Shown here: one piece after another, positions 1 to 7,050 of the stretch
Numbering within the stretch: position 1 is the first letter of the stretch
How the letters are laid out: each line of letters opens with the position of its first letter
Assembly (NCBI GenBank): GCA_023473405.1
Contig: JAMCZD010000146.1
Location: 1-17,035 of the forward strand
DNA length: 17,035 bases
Source of the DNA: Candidatus Omnitrophota bacterium
Lineage (GTDB): Bacteria > Verrucomicrobiota > Verrucomicrobiia > Limisphaerales > UBA1319
Reading direction: 5' to 3'
Position numbers and translations under genes: made by a program
Notes under the pieces: model-generated
The model's database searches: none
Told to the model about the DNA's origin: nothing
What the model saw: only the letters and a program-made list of their open reading frames with translations

Positions 1-14
1 TGCTCTTCCGATCT
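1..14. other. Residual Illumina adapter sequence (artefact)
   Basis: The first 14 bases, TGCTCTTCCGATCT, are identical to the 3' end of the Illumina TruSeq index-side adapter as I remember it. They sit at the very edge of the window and match nothing in the neighbouring coding sequence. The likely explanation is an untrimmed adapter carried into an assembly. These bases should not be read as genomic. Confidence 0.85.
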
Positions 15-37
15 CGGGCGAGGGTGCGGGAGGCAAA

Positions 38-1570
38 TTACTGTGATTTACTCTTGGTGTTGCTCTCGTCCACGACGAGAAAACGACTGCCGCCTTGGCT
101 CCAAATCCGGAGCAAGACGACCTTGCTTTTGACATTCTTGGTGGCAGCGACCGCTTCATCGGCGTTGTGGACGGTTTGGTGATTGATTTCCTGGATCACG
201 TCGCCTTCGCGCAACCCGGCATCGTAAGCAGCCGAGTCGGGGTCCACCTCGGTTACCACGGCGCCCTGCAATCCGGATGGGAGATGCAGTTGTTGCCGGG
301 CGGCGGCGTCGATATCGCTAACGCCAACTCCTTGCAGGACATCGCTGGCTGAGGCATTCGATTGCTGGCTGGCGGAGGCGGATGTTTCGTCGGCCATTTC
401 CTTGAGTTTAACGGTGAAGGTTTGTTCCTTGCCTTGGCGGAGGACCTTTACGGGCACCTTGGCGCCAGGCGCGGTTTCGCCGACCATAAACTTCAATTGG
501 CGTGTGTCCGTCACCGGTTTCCCGTTGAATTCAACAATCACATCGCCTGGCTTCAAGCCCGCCTCAGCAGCGGCGCTATCGGGGGTGACCTCGCTGATCA
601 AGGCGCCTTGGGTCTTGGGGGAATTGAACTGCTGAGCCAATGCGGGCGCGATGACAAGAAGCCAGACCCCGAGGTAACCGCGATCCACTTTTCCATACTT
701 GATGAGACGTTCCATGACATCACGCGCCATGTTTACCGGGATGGCGAAACCGATGCCCTGGTTGCCGCCAGTGCGGCTCAGGATAGCGGTGTTAATCCCA
801 ATCAATCGGCCTTCGGCGTCGACGAGAGCGCCGCCTGAATTGCCCGGGTTGATGGCTGCGTCGGTTTGAATGAAGTCTTCGTAGTCTTCGATGCCCATAC
901 CGCCGCGGCCCGTGGCGCTAACGATGCCCATGGTCACGGTTTGCGACAGGCCGAAGGGGCTCCCGATGGCCAGGGCCACGTCGCCCACCTCCACCTTGCT
1001 GCTGTCGCCCATCGTAATGACCGGGAGGTCTTTGGCATCGATCTTCAGCACGGCGATATCCGTCTTGTCATCGCGCCCGACAACCTTGGCGACATAATCC
1101 TTTTTGCTATTGGCAAGGGTAACCTTGATTTCATCCGAACCATCGACGACGTGATTATTGGTCAGGATATAGCCGTCCGCGGTGACGACCACCCCGGAAC
1201 CGAGGCTATGTTCCTTGAATGAGCGCGGAGCACGTCCCGAGGGGGATTCACCGAACTGATCGCCAAAGAACTTGCGGAAGAACGGGTCGTCAAAGAAAGG
1301 TTGCACCGGGGATCGCTTGACGGTTTTGGTGGTGGAAACGTTTACCACACTCGGCGCCGCTTTTTTGACGACGGACGAAAAACTTGCGGTGAACCGATTT
1401 TCTCGCACCAACGGGGTTTTGTCGACGACCACGGGAATGGAGACCTGGGAAGCGGCCGTTTTTGTAGCCACCGGCCAGTCAAAGGCCCAGCTCGTCGCCA
1501 CCAATAAAAGCACGCCGCCGACCAACCCGAGGAACCAGGGCGCGCTGGCCTTATAGAATGAATTCTTCAT
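38..1570 (-). CDS. degP: HtrA/DegP-type periplasmic serine protease with two PDZ domains
   Basis: A 510-residue serine endoprotease of the HtrA/DegP/DegQ family, which degrades or refolds damaged envelope proteins. A hydrophobic stretch at residues 11-29 is a signal anchor or signal peptide, so the enzyme should act in the periplasm. The trypsin-like domain follows: catalytic His140 in TNNHVV, Asp171 in KTDIAVLKI and Ser245 in GNSGG. A Phe-rich segment PFFDDPFFRKFF at 91-102 is typical of the LA-loop region in this family. PDZ1 spans about 295-390 and PDZ2 about 412-500, joined by a Ser/Ala-rich linker at 395-410. All catalytic residues are present and the length fits the family. The ATG at 1568-1570 starts directly before the signal segment. 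No clear Shine-Dalgarno sequence precedes it. Which paralogue (DegP, DegQ or MucD) this is cannot be decided from sequence alone. Confidence 0.95.
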   Translation of the reverse strand: MKNSFYKASAPWFLGLVGGVLLLVATSWAFDWPVATKTAASQVSIPVVVDKTPLVRENRFTASFSSVVKKAAPSVVNVSTTKTVKRSPVQPFFDDPFFRKFFGDQFGESPSGRAPRSFKEHSLGSGVVVTADGYILTNNHVVDGSDEIKVTLANSKKDYVAKVVGRDDKTDIAVLKIDAKDLPVITMGDSSKVEVGDVALAIGSPFGLSQTVTMGIVSATGRGGMGIEDYEDFIQTDAAINPGNSGGALVDAEGRLIGINTAILSRTGGNQGIGFAIPVNMARDVMERLIKYGKVDRGYLGVWLLVIAPALAQQFNSPKTQGALISEVTPDSAAAEAGLKPGDVIVEFNGKPVTDTRQLKFMVGETAPGAKVPVKVLRQGKEQTFTVKLKEMADETSASASQQSNASASDVLQGVGVSDIDAAARQQLHLPSGLQGAVVTEVDPDSAAYDAGLREGDVIQEINHQTVHNADEAVAATKNVKSKVVLLRIWSQGGSRFLVVDESNTKSKSQ

Positions 1571-1666
1571 ATAAATTTAACACTGTAACTTTTCGCCGGA
1601 AAAATCCACCTGGATTCATCCATTGATGTCCGCATAAGATGCCACAACTCCTTTGCACGCGCCTTA

Positions 1667-1695
1667 CCGAAACATTACAAATTTTTAATGTTCGG
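1667..1695 (-). terminator. Hairpin just after the GrpE-like gene, possible weak terminator
   Basis: An inverted repeat lies two bases beyond the stop codon of the GrpE-like gene. AACATTA (1671-1677) pairs with TAATGTT (1686-1692) around an 8-base loop. CCG (1667-1669) pairs with CGG (1693-1695) after a one-base bulge. The position suits transcription termination or mRNA 3'-end protection. No T-run follows on the minus strand, so intrinsic termination is doubtful. The rest of the 1571-1696 gap presumably carries the htrA promoter. I see only a short hairpin there, AATCC/GGATT at 1603-1616, and no convincing -35/-10 pair. Confidence 0.3.
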
Positions 1696-1696
1696 C

Positions 1697-2776
1697 TCAG
1701 AGGGGGAGCTGCGACTGCCGCCGGAGAGCCGGCGATACGGCTGACGCGCCTGGATCAGGCGACGCGGCTGACTCGAGCGGCTCGGCTGATTCGGCCGGCG
1801 GGTCCGCGGGAGATGGGACGGGATCAACTGGCAGGACGGCAGCGGAGTCCGAGGATGGGGCCGCAGGCCCGCTCAAAGGGGATGCGTAGGTCGGTTCGGG
1901 CGCGGGCGGATCGGCATTTGGGATTGGACTTTCGGTTTCGACCGATTGCTCGGAGGCAACAGGCGGCTGGTTTTCGGTTTCGAGCGAATCGCTCGAAGGA
2001 GAGGAAGCCCGCAACTCGACCAAGGCGGGACGAATGAGCTGGCCTTGGAAGGTATAGCCGGTGGCGACGGTTTGAATGACGCGGGCGTCGCACGGCGGCG
2101 CGGTTTGGCCATTGAGAAGTTGGTGGCGGTCCGGATCAAAGGGTCCGTCCACTGCGGCCAGAAAGGGGACTAATCCCACTCGGCGGGCGGCGTCCCGGCA
2201 GGCCTCCTGGAAGCGTGCCAATTGCTCGATCAAGCCCGCCTGGCCTGAACGGAGCCCGGCTTGGTGCAGGGCATAGACGTGGTCGAGGATGGCAGTGGTT
2301 ATCTTCAGCCAATCCACTTCGGCCCGCCGGAGCTTGTCTACTTCGAGGCGGAGATGGCCCTTTTCGGCGTCGTTGGCCTTTTGTAGAAATTCGGCAAAGG
2401 CCTTGGCCTCGGCGGCCATTCGGTTGGTAATATCGTTGGCGGTGCGCACATTTTTTTCCGCCAGATCGTGAGCCGCCTGCCATTGGCTGGTGGCATGGGC
2501 AATTTGTGTGCTGAGCAGCTCCAGCTTCTTGATCTGTGAAACGGTTGATACCAACGCATCAATCTCCAAGCCCTTGAGCAAGGCACGATATTCCAGCATA
2601 GCCGGTGTAACGGCCAGCCAGGCTCCAGCCAGCACCGCAACGCCGCTGGCTACAACCACCCAGGCGCTCATGGGCCATCGGCTCATATAGACCATCAGCC
2701 CGGCAAAGCTCAGCAACAACAGGTCGCCCAAATAAAAGGCCCAGCTAGCCACCTTCGGCATAGTAAAATCGCTCAT
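1697..2776 (-). CDS. Membrane-anchored GrpE-like protein
   Basis: A 359-residue protein with two hydrophobic segments at the N terminus (about 13-31 and 38-58). A long helical, probably coiled-coil region follows (about 65-205), rich in Lys, Glu, Gln and Ala. A short beta-like domain comes next (about 205-257), with VATGYTFQGQLIRPALVEL at 237-255. That segment matches the end of the GrpE nucleotide-exchange-factor fold, where a Gly-Tyr element precedes an Arg-Pro-Ala strand. The last 100 residues are a Pro/Ala/Ser/Glu-rich, probably disordered tail. GrpE normally releases ADP from DnaK. Here two membrane helices would place such a fold at the membrane, and activity toward DnaK is unproven. 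I chose the ATG at 2774-2776. The reading frame runs 14 codons further upstream to 2818 without a better start. A TATAGT -10-like box on the minus strand at 2818-2823 would give a short leader. It is co-oriented with the htrA gene, a plausible proteostasis pair. Confidence 0.7.
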   Translation of the reverse strand: MSDFTMPKVASWAFYLGDLLLLSFAGLMVYMSRWPMSAWVVVASGVAVLAGAWLAVTPAMLEYRALLKGLEIDALVSTVSQIKKLELLSTQIAHATSQWQAAHDLAEKNVRTANDITNRMAAEAKAFAEFLQKANDAEKGHLRLEVDKLRRAEVDWLKITTAILDHVYALHQAGLRSGQAGLIEQLARFQEACRDAARRVGLVPFLAAVDGPFDPDRHQLLNGQTAPPCDARVIQTVATGYTFQGQLIRPALVELRASSPSSDSLETENQPPVASEQSVETESPIPNADPPAPEPTYASPLSGPAAPSSDSAAVLPVDPVPSPADPPAESAEPLESAASPDPGASAVSPALRRQSQLPL

Positions 2777-2839
2777 AAAACAGCGTTTAGTAAAACGGGC
2801 TACGGGCAGACTTTGCAACTATAAAGAATATTCAGAATA

Positions 2840-2859
2840 GGACGCTGTGAAAAGCGTCC
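2840..2859. repeat. Perfect 7-bp inverted repeat in the divergent intergenic region
   Basis: GGACGCT (2840-2846) and AGCGTCC (2853-2859) form a perfect 7-bp stem with a 6-base loop, GTGAAA. It lies between two divergent genes, so a terminator role is unlikely, and no T-run follows on either strand. It may be an operator, or a copy of a dispersed intergenic hairpin repeat. A genome-wide search for the 20-base unit would decide. Confidence 0.45.
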
Positions 2860-2876
2860 CTGCCGAGGATAAAGAT

Positions 2877-2904
2877 TTGAAATGTTATAGAAATGAGGTA
2901 AAAT
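2877..2904 (+). promoter_or_regulatory. Candidate sigma-70-type promoter for the ACIII-cbb3 operon
   Basis: TTGAAA (2877-2882) and TAAAAT (2899-2904), separated by 16 bases, each match the sigma-70 consensus at five of six positions. This is the best promoter-like pair I found in the 2777-3025 gap. It points toward actA, would start transcription near 2911, and would give a leader of about 115 bases. Verrucomicrobial promoters are not well calibrated against this consensus, so this remains a prediction. Confidence 0.4.
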
Positions 2905-2934
2905 CAGTAGACTGCATAGTTTGGGTTTAAGGAA

Positions 2935-3013
2935 TCGCCTGCGCGAAGAGGCGACGCCGGCTGCCGAAGCTTGTGAGAAAAGCAAGGAATCGATGCCTTG
3001 GAGCAAGCTGGCA
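2935..3013 (+). promoter_or_regulatory. Structured leader upstream of actA (two stem-loop modules)
   Basis: Module one: TCGCCT (2935-2940) pairs with AGGCGA (2949-2954). Module two is nested. TGCC (2962-2965) and AGCTTG (2968-2973) pair with CAAGCT (3004-3009) and GGCA (3010-3013), with a two-base bulge. Inside it, CAAGG (2983-2987) pairs with CCTTG (2996-3000) around a loop that contains the palindrome ATCGAT. The second module ends 12 bases before the actA start codon, and no strong Shine-Dalgarno sequence is visible there. The structure could affect translation or transcript stability of the operon, or be an intergenic repeat. It matches no riboswitch I can name. Confidence 0.4.
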
Positions 3014-3025
3014 CGGTAGAAGCTG

Positions 3026-3676
3026 ATGTCAGATTTTTTTCCTAAATGGGCCAACCGTCTTCCGCGGCAGATAGCGGTGGGGGGGATATTGGCCGCCAGT
3101 CTGGTGACGGCGGGAATCTGGTATTATTTCACTCCCAAGTATACGCGGGTGGGTTATCAACCGATCCAACCGGTGCCTTATTCGCACGCTGTTCATGTGG
3201 GTCAATTGGGTTTGGATTGCCGGTATTGCCACACCGGTGTCGAGAGGTCCTGGTATGCCAACGTGCCCTCGAGTTCGGTCTGCATGAATTGCCACAAACA
3301 AGTGCTGCCCAACGATCCCCGGTTGGAATTGGTCCGGAACAGCGCCAAATCGGGCGAGCCAATCGGCTGGGTGCAGATTCACCTGACGCCGGATTTCGTC
3401 TATTTCAATCACGCGGTGCATGTTAACCGCGGTGTGAGTTGCGTTTCGTGCCACGGCCAGATCAACGAATTGACCGAGGTCCGCGAGGAAAAGTCGCTGG
3501 CGATGTTTTTCTGCCTCGAATGCCATCGAAACCCGGCGCCAAACCTGCGTCCGTTGAACCAGGTCTACAACCTGGCATGGAGTATCGATCCGCAAATGCA
3601 ACAGGACATGGGAACAAGATTCGTGCACGATTGGAAGATCAACTCGCCTCAGTATTGCTCTACTTGCCACCGATGA
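3026..3676 (+). CDS. actA: ACIII subunit ActA, pentaheme cytochrome c
   Basis: A 216-residue multiheme cytochrome, the electron-exit subunit of alternative complex III, which oxidises quinol without a bc1 complex. One membrane helix (about 15-35) anchors it, with the heme domain outside the membrane. Five CXXCH c-heme sites are visible: CRYCH 65-69, CMNCH 86-90, CVSCH 139-143, CLECH 163-167 and CSTCH 211-215. The last ends one residue before the C terminus. Additional histidines in SHAVH (53-57) and NHAVH (128-132) are the usual candidates for distal heme ligands. Length and heme count fit the pentaheme ActA type. The ATG at 3026 is preceded by GTAGAAG, a poor ribosome-binding match. The stop codon overlaps the actB start by four bases (ATGA), so the two genes should be translationally coupled. 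Confidence 0.93.
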   Translation: MSDFFPKWANRLPRQIAVGGILAASLVTAGIWYYFTPKYTRVGYQPIQPVPYSHAVHVGQLGLDCRYCHTGVERSWYANVPSSSVCMNCHKQVLPNDPRLELVRNSAKSGEPIGWVQIHLTPDFVYFNHAVHVNRGVSCVSCHGQINELTEVREEKSLAMFFCLECHRNPAPNLRPLNQVYNLAWSIDPQMQQDMGTRFVHDWKINSPQYCSTCHR

Positions 3677-4938
3677 AGCCTATTCCCCCACCCGGCGCCG
3701 AGACTCAAACCGTCCGGCGCTACTGGCGCAGCCTGGATCAATTGGCTGACAGCCCGGATTTTCGCCGCTGGATGGAACGTGAATTCCCGGCGCATGCGAG
3801 CGAAATGACGGACACAATCACGCGTCGCCATTTCGTCAAGATCATGTCCGCCTCGTTTCTGTTGGCCGGCGTGGGATTGACCGGCTGTCGTCGTCCTGTA
3901 ACGAACATCTTTCCATTCGCCAACGCCCCCGAGGATTACACGCATGGGGTGCCGCGGTTCTACGCCACCTCGATGCCGATTCGCAACCGCGCAGTGCCCT
4001 TGCTGGTGAAAACCACCGATGGGCGCCCCATCAAGATCGAGGGCAACCCTCTCCACCCGCAAAGCCGCGGGGCCACCGATCACTTTGCCCAGGCATCCGT
4101 TCTCGACCTTTATGATCCGGACCGCGCCCAGCGTTTCACGCGGAGCGGGAACGACGCCGCGCCGGCGGAGGTTTATGATTTCCTGCGGCAATTGAGCGAT
4201 CGACTCTCCACGACCGGCGGCAAAGGATTCTGCGTGCTTATGGGACAAAGCAGCTCGCCTTCACGGCTTCGATTGCAGCAGTTGATCAGCAGGAAATTCC
4301 CCCGGGCGCGCTGGTTCGTTTATGAGCCGGTAGACTTCGGCGTCCATTGGCGAGCCGCTACCTTGACGCATCCGCGGGTGGGGTCGGTGGGCTCGGAAAG
4401 GCCGGAGACGGGCCTTTCCCCTTCGTATTCGATTGACAAGGCGCGGGTTATCGTATCGCTCGACCATGATTTTCTAGGCTTGGAGGAGGATAGTTATCTG
4501 CATATACGCGGGTTCGCGCAGGGGCGTCGATTGGCCGGCCCGAGCGATCCGATGAACCGGCTCTATGCGGTCGAGAGCCTGCTGACCCTCACGGGGGCCA
4601 ACGCGGACCATCGATTGCGCGTGCCTTCGAGTTGCATCCAATTGATTGCCGCGCACCTGGCGGAAGAGGTCATGCGCCAGTCAGGCATCCCGGACAGCGC
4701 AGGATTCCGAGCCGGGCTGGAACCGTTATTGAGCGATCAGTCCCTCCGCGTTCTGAGTGAACGAACCAAGCCGGGGGAGCCTGCCTGGACATCGCGGTGG
4801 ATTACGGAGTGCGCGCTGGACTTGTTGTCACACCGAGGCGAATCATTGGTCCTGGCCGGGCACCGGCAGCCGCTGGCAGTGCATGTGATGGCACAATGCG
4901 GCTCTGGGAAACGATGGCAAAACGGTTCAATGGCTTGA
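3673..4938 (+). CDS. actB: ACIII subunit ActB, N-terminal part (frameshifted)
   Basis: The N-terminal part of the large ActB subunit, related to molybdopterin oxidoreductases although ActB of characterised ACIII lacks molybdenum. Residues 18-72 form the extended Tat-type region of this family: YWRSLDQLADSP, then EREFP, then the twin arginines of RRHFVK at 51-56. A hydrophobic stretch ends in LTGC with Cys72, a plausible lipid-attachment cysteine. The molybdopterin-like fold follows from about 105. The frame stays homologous to about residue 407 (AVHVMA), then reads 14 unrelated residues to a stop at 4936-4938. The expected continuation appears in the +2 frame from 4895, so this ORF is about 40 percent of one broken gene. 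The start is the ATG overlapping the actA stop. In-frame upstream codons from 3439 lie inside actA and were rejected. Confidence 0.85.
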   Translation: MKPIPPPGAETQTVRRYWRSLDQLADSPDFRRWMEREFPAHASEMTDTITRRHFVKIMSASFLLAGVGLTGCRRPVTNIFPFANAPEDYTHGVPRFYATSMPIRNRAVPLLVKTTDGRPIKIEGNPLHPQSRGATDHFAQASVLDLYDPDRAQRFTRSGNDAAPAEVYDFLRQLSDRLSTTGGKGFCVLMGQSSSPSRLRLQQLISRKFPRARWFVYEPVDFGVHWRAATLTHPRVGSVGSERPETGLSPSYSIDKARVIVSLDHDFLGLEEDSYLHIRGFAQGRRLAGPSDPMNRLYAVESLLTLTGANADHRLRVPSSCIQLIAAHLAEEVMRQSGIPDSAGFRAGLEPLLSDQSLRVLSERTKPGEPAWTSRWITECALDLLSHRGESLVLAGHRQPLAVHVMAQCGSGKRWQNGSMA

Positions 4939-4984
4939 AGTTGCGGAAGAGACGGGTGAAAACATTGCCGAGCTTGGCCGGGCC

Positions 4985-7018
4985 TTGCGATCGGGCGAGG
5001 TGGAAACGCTGCTCATACTGGGCGGGAATCCGGTTTACAGCGCGCCGGCGGACCTCGATTGGGAGCGCACCCAGCGCCATGCCAAGACCGTGGTGCGCCT
5101 GGGTTACCACGAAGACGAGACATTCGCCCTGTGCGACTGGCATCTGCCGGCGGCGCATTACCTGGAGTCGTGGGGAGACGCCCGGACCGGGGACGGCACA
5201 TTGGTCGCGATTCAACCGTTGATCGAGCCGCTGTTTGGCGGACAGACCGAGCTCGAAGTGCTGGCCCGGGTGGCCGGGTTGAGCCCAACTGAACCGCTCG
5301 AGATTGTGCGCGAGACCTTTCGCGGGCTGGGTTTGCCGGGCGGCTTCGAGGCCAACTGGAAGCGTTTTCTCCATGATGGATTCCTGGCCAACAGCGCGGC
5401 TCGAACGGTGGCGATGCCGTTGGACTGGCCGGGCGCAGTCAAGGGATTGGCGGCGGAACAGGTCCCGTTGCCGGACGGCAAACAGCTCGAGGTGGTGTTT
5501 CACCGCGACTACGGCCTGGATGACGGGCGCCACAACAACAACGGCTGGTTGCAGGAATTGCCAAACCCGATTACCGCCTTGACCTGGGACAACGCGGTCC
5601 TGATCAGCCGCCGGACGGCTGCCGAATTGGGGGTGAAGAATTACGACTTGGTGGACATACAATTTGGCAATCGTTCCGTGCGCGGTCCCGTCTGGATTCA
5701 GCCTTGTCTGGCGGACTACTCGCTGGGGTTGGCGCTGGGTTTTGGCCGGACCAGGACCGGCCGGGTTGGGGAAGGAGCGGGCTTCAACGCTTACCGGCTG
5801 CGCACGGCTGGCGCCGAGCAGTTTGCTGTCGGGGCGATATTGCGCGCCACCGGCTCCACTTACTCGCTGTCCTGCACGCAAAACCATTGGTCAATGGAGG
5901 GCCGCTCGATTGTCCGCGAAGCCAATCTCTCGCAGTACCGCGCGCAACCGCATTTTGCGAAGGCAATGGACCGAGAGGCGCCGCCCAGCGAGCGCTCGCT
6001 CTATCCCAACCCATTGGATGAGCTGAGGAAGCGGAACCTGGAGAAACGCGGGATAACGCAGCAATGGGGGATGTCGATTGATTTGAATGCATGTGTGGGA
6101 TGCGGCGCCTGTGTAATCGCCTGCCAAAGTGAAAACAACATCCCCATTGTGGGAAAGGAACAGGTCAAGAACAACCGGGAGATGCACTGGTTGCGGGTGG
6201 ACCGATATTACGCGGCGGGCCCCGCGCTGGAGGCGAGCCACAACGACATGGCGACGGATGACTCCCAGGCGCTGGAGAAATGGATCGACGATCCCCAGGT
6301 GGTTCACCAGGTCATGATCTGCCAGCATTGCGAGGCGGCTCCGTGCGAGAATGTCTGTCCAGTCAACGCCACGGTCCATGACGACGAGGGATTGAACGTG
6401 ATGGTTTATAATCGGTGCGTCGGGACGCGGTATTGCTCGAATAATTGCCCTTACAAGGTCCGGCGGTTCAACTTTTTCGATTACAACAAACGCCCCATCG
6501 AAGGCCACCGGCTCTACCTGGGGCCATTGGCAAAAAAACAGGCCCTCGAATTGGAGCTGCTCAAGTTGAGCAAGAATCCCGACGTCACCGTTCGCATGCG
6601 CGGGGTAATGGAGAAATGCACCTACTGCTTGCAGCGGATCGAGCAGGCCAAGATTGCGCAAAAAATCAAGGCCGGCGCCTCCGGGGATGTAGCGGTGCGG
6701 GACGGTGCCATTCAAACCGCCTGCCAGCAAGTCTGCCCGGCCGAGGCCATCGTCTTCGGCGACGTGGCGGACCCGAACAGCCGGGTATCGCGCCTCAAGG
6801 CGATGGAACGGAACTATTCGGTTCTCGAATTTCTCAGAACCAAACCGCGCACCACTTACCTGGCCCGGGTGCGCAACCCCAATCCGCGCATGCCTGACTA
6901 CTATGCGATGCCGTTCAGCGAGGCTGAGTATTGGCGCGGTTATGAGGTTACGGAGGGGAAGCTGCCTTCGGCTGGCGGCAGCGCTCGAGAACCCGAGGAA
7001 ACCGGAGGTGGGAAATGA
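4985..7018 (+). CDS. actB: ACIII subunit ActB, C-terminal part with iron-sulfur domain (frameshifted)
   Basis: The rest of ActB. A TTG codon at 4985 formally opens this 677-residue frame, but homology runs further upstream in the same frame to 4895 (NAALGNDGKTVQWLEV). The TTG is therefore probably not a real start. Residues 1 to about 300 complete the molybdopterin-like domain. The ferredoxin-like domain follows: C370xxC373xxC376xxxC380, C446xxC449xxxxC454xxxC458, C478 with C484xxxC488, C545xxC548, and C580xxxC584. This set fits the three [4Fe-4S] plus one [3Fe-4S] clusters known for ActB. Joined at the break, the two parts give about 1,114 residues, close to a full ActB. An AGGAG ribosome-binding site for actC lies shortly after the stop. 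Confidence 0.88.
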   Translation: MRSGEVETLLILGGNPVYSAPADLDWERTQRHAKTVVRLGYHEDETFALCDWHLPAAHYLESWGDARTGDGTLVAIQPLIEPLFGGQTELEVLARVAGLSPTEPLEIVRETFRGLGLPGGFEANWKRFLHDGFLANSAARTVAMPLDWPGAVKGLAAEQVPLPDGKQLEVVFHRDYGLDDGRHNNNGWLQELPNPITALTWDNAVLISRRTAAELGVKNYDLVDIQFGNRSVRGPVWIQPCLADYSLGLALGFGRTRTGRVGEGAGFNAYRLRTAGAEQFAVGAILRATGSTYSLSCTQNHWSMEGRSIVREANLSQYRAQPHFAKAMDREAPPSERSLYPNPLDELRKRNLEKRGITQQWGMSIDLNACVGCGACVIACQSENNIPIVGKEQVKNNREMHWLRVDRYYAAGPALEASHNDMATDDSQALEKWIDDPQVVHQVMICQHCEAAPCENVCPVNATVHDDEGLNVMVYNRCVGTRYCSNNCPYKVRRFNFFDYNKRPIEGHRLYLGPLAKKQALELELLKLSKNPDVTVRMRGVMEKCTYCLQRIEQAKIAQKIKAGASGDVAVRDGAIQTACQQVCPAEAIVFGDVADPNSRVSRLKAMERNYSVLEFLRTKPRTTYLARVRNPNPRMPDYYAMPFSEAEYWRGYEVTEGKLPSAGGSAREPEETGGGK

Positions 7019-7050
7019 CCCGGTGAGGTGCGGGTAATAGGAGAACGATA

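Noticed and set aside
2840..2859. Hairpin as a rho-independent terminator
   Set aside because: It lies between two divergent gene starts, where no transcript should end, and it has no T-run on either side.
3029..3670. A 213-residue open frame on the minus strand covering almost all of actA
   Set aside because: It is a mirror of a GC-rich gene. ActA on the plus strand has five heme motifs and operon overlaps, and the antisense product shows no recognisable domain.
4880..4940. Programmed ribosomal frameshift joining the two actB parts
   Set aside because: No slippery heptamer, internal Shine-Dalgarno or stop-associated +1 site is visible where the frames change, and residues appear to be missing. 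Mutation or assembly error is simpler.
4802..5887. A 361-residue open frame on the minus strand opposite actB
   Set aside because: It lies entirely across ActB coding sequence in both of its frames, with no domain or ribosome-binding site.
3673..7018. Natural split of ActB into a molybdopterin-like and an iron-sulfur subunit
   Set aside because: The break falls in the middle of the molybdopterin-like domain, not at the domain border, and homology in the second frame begins well before any start codon.
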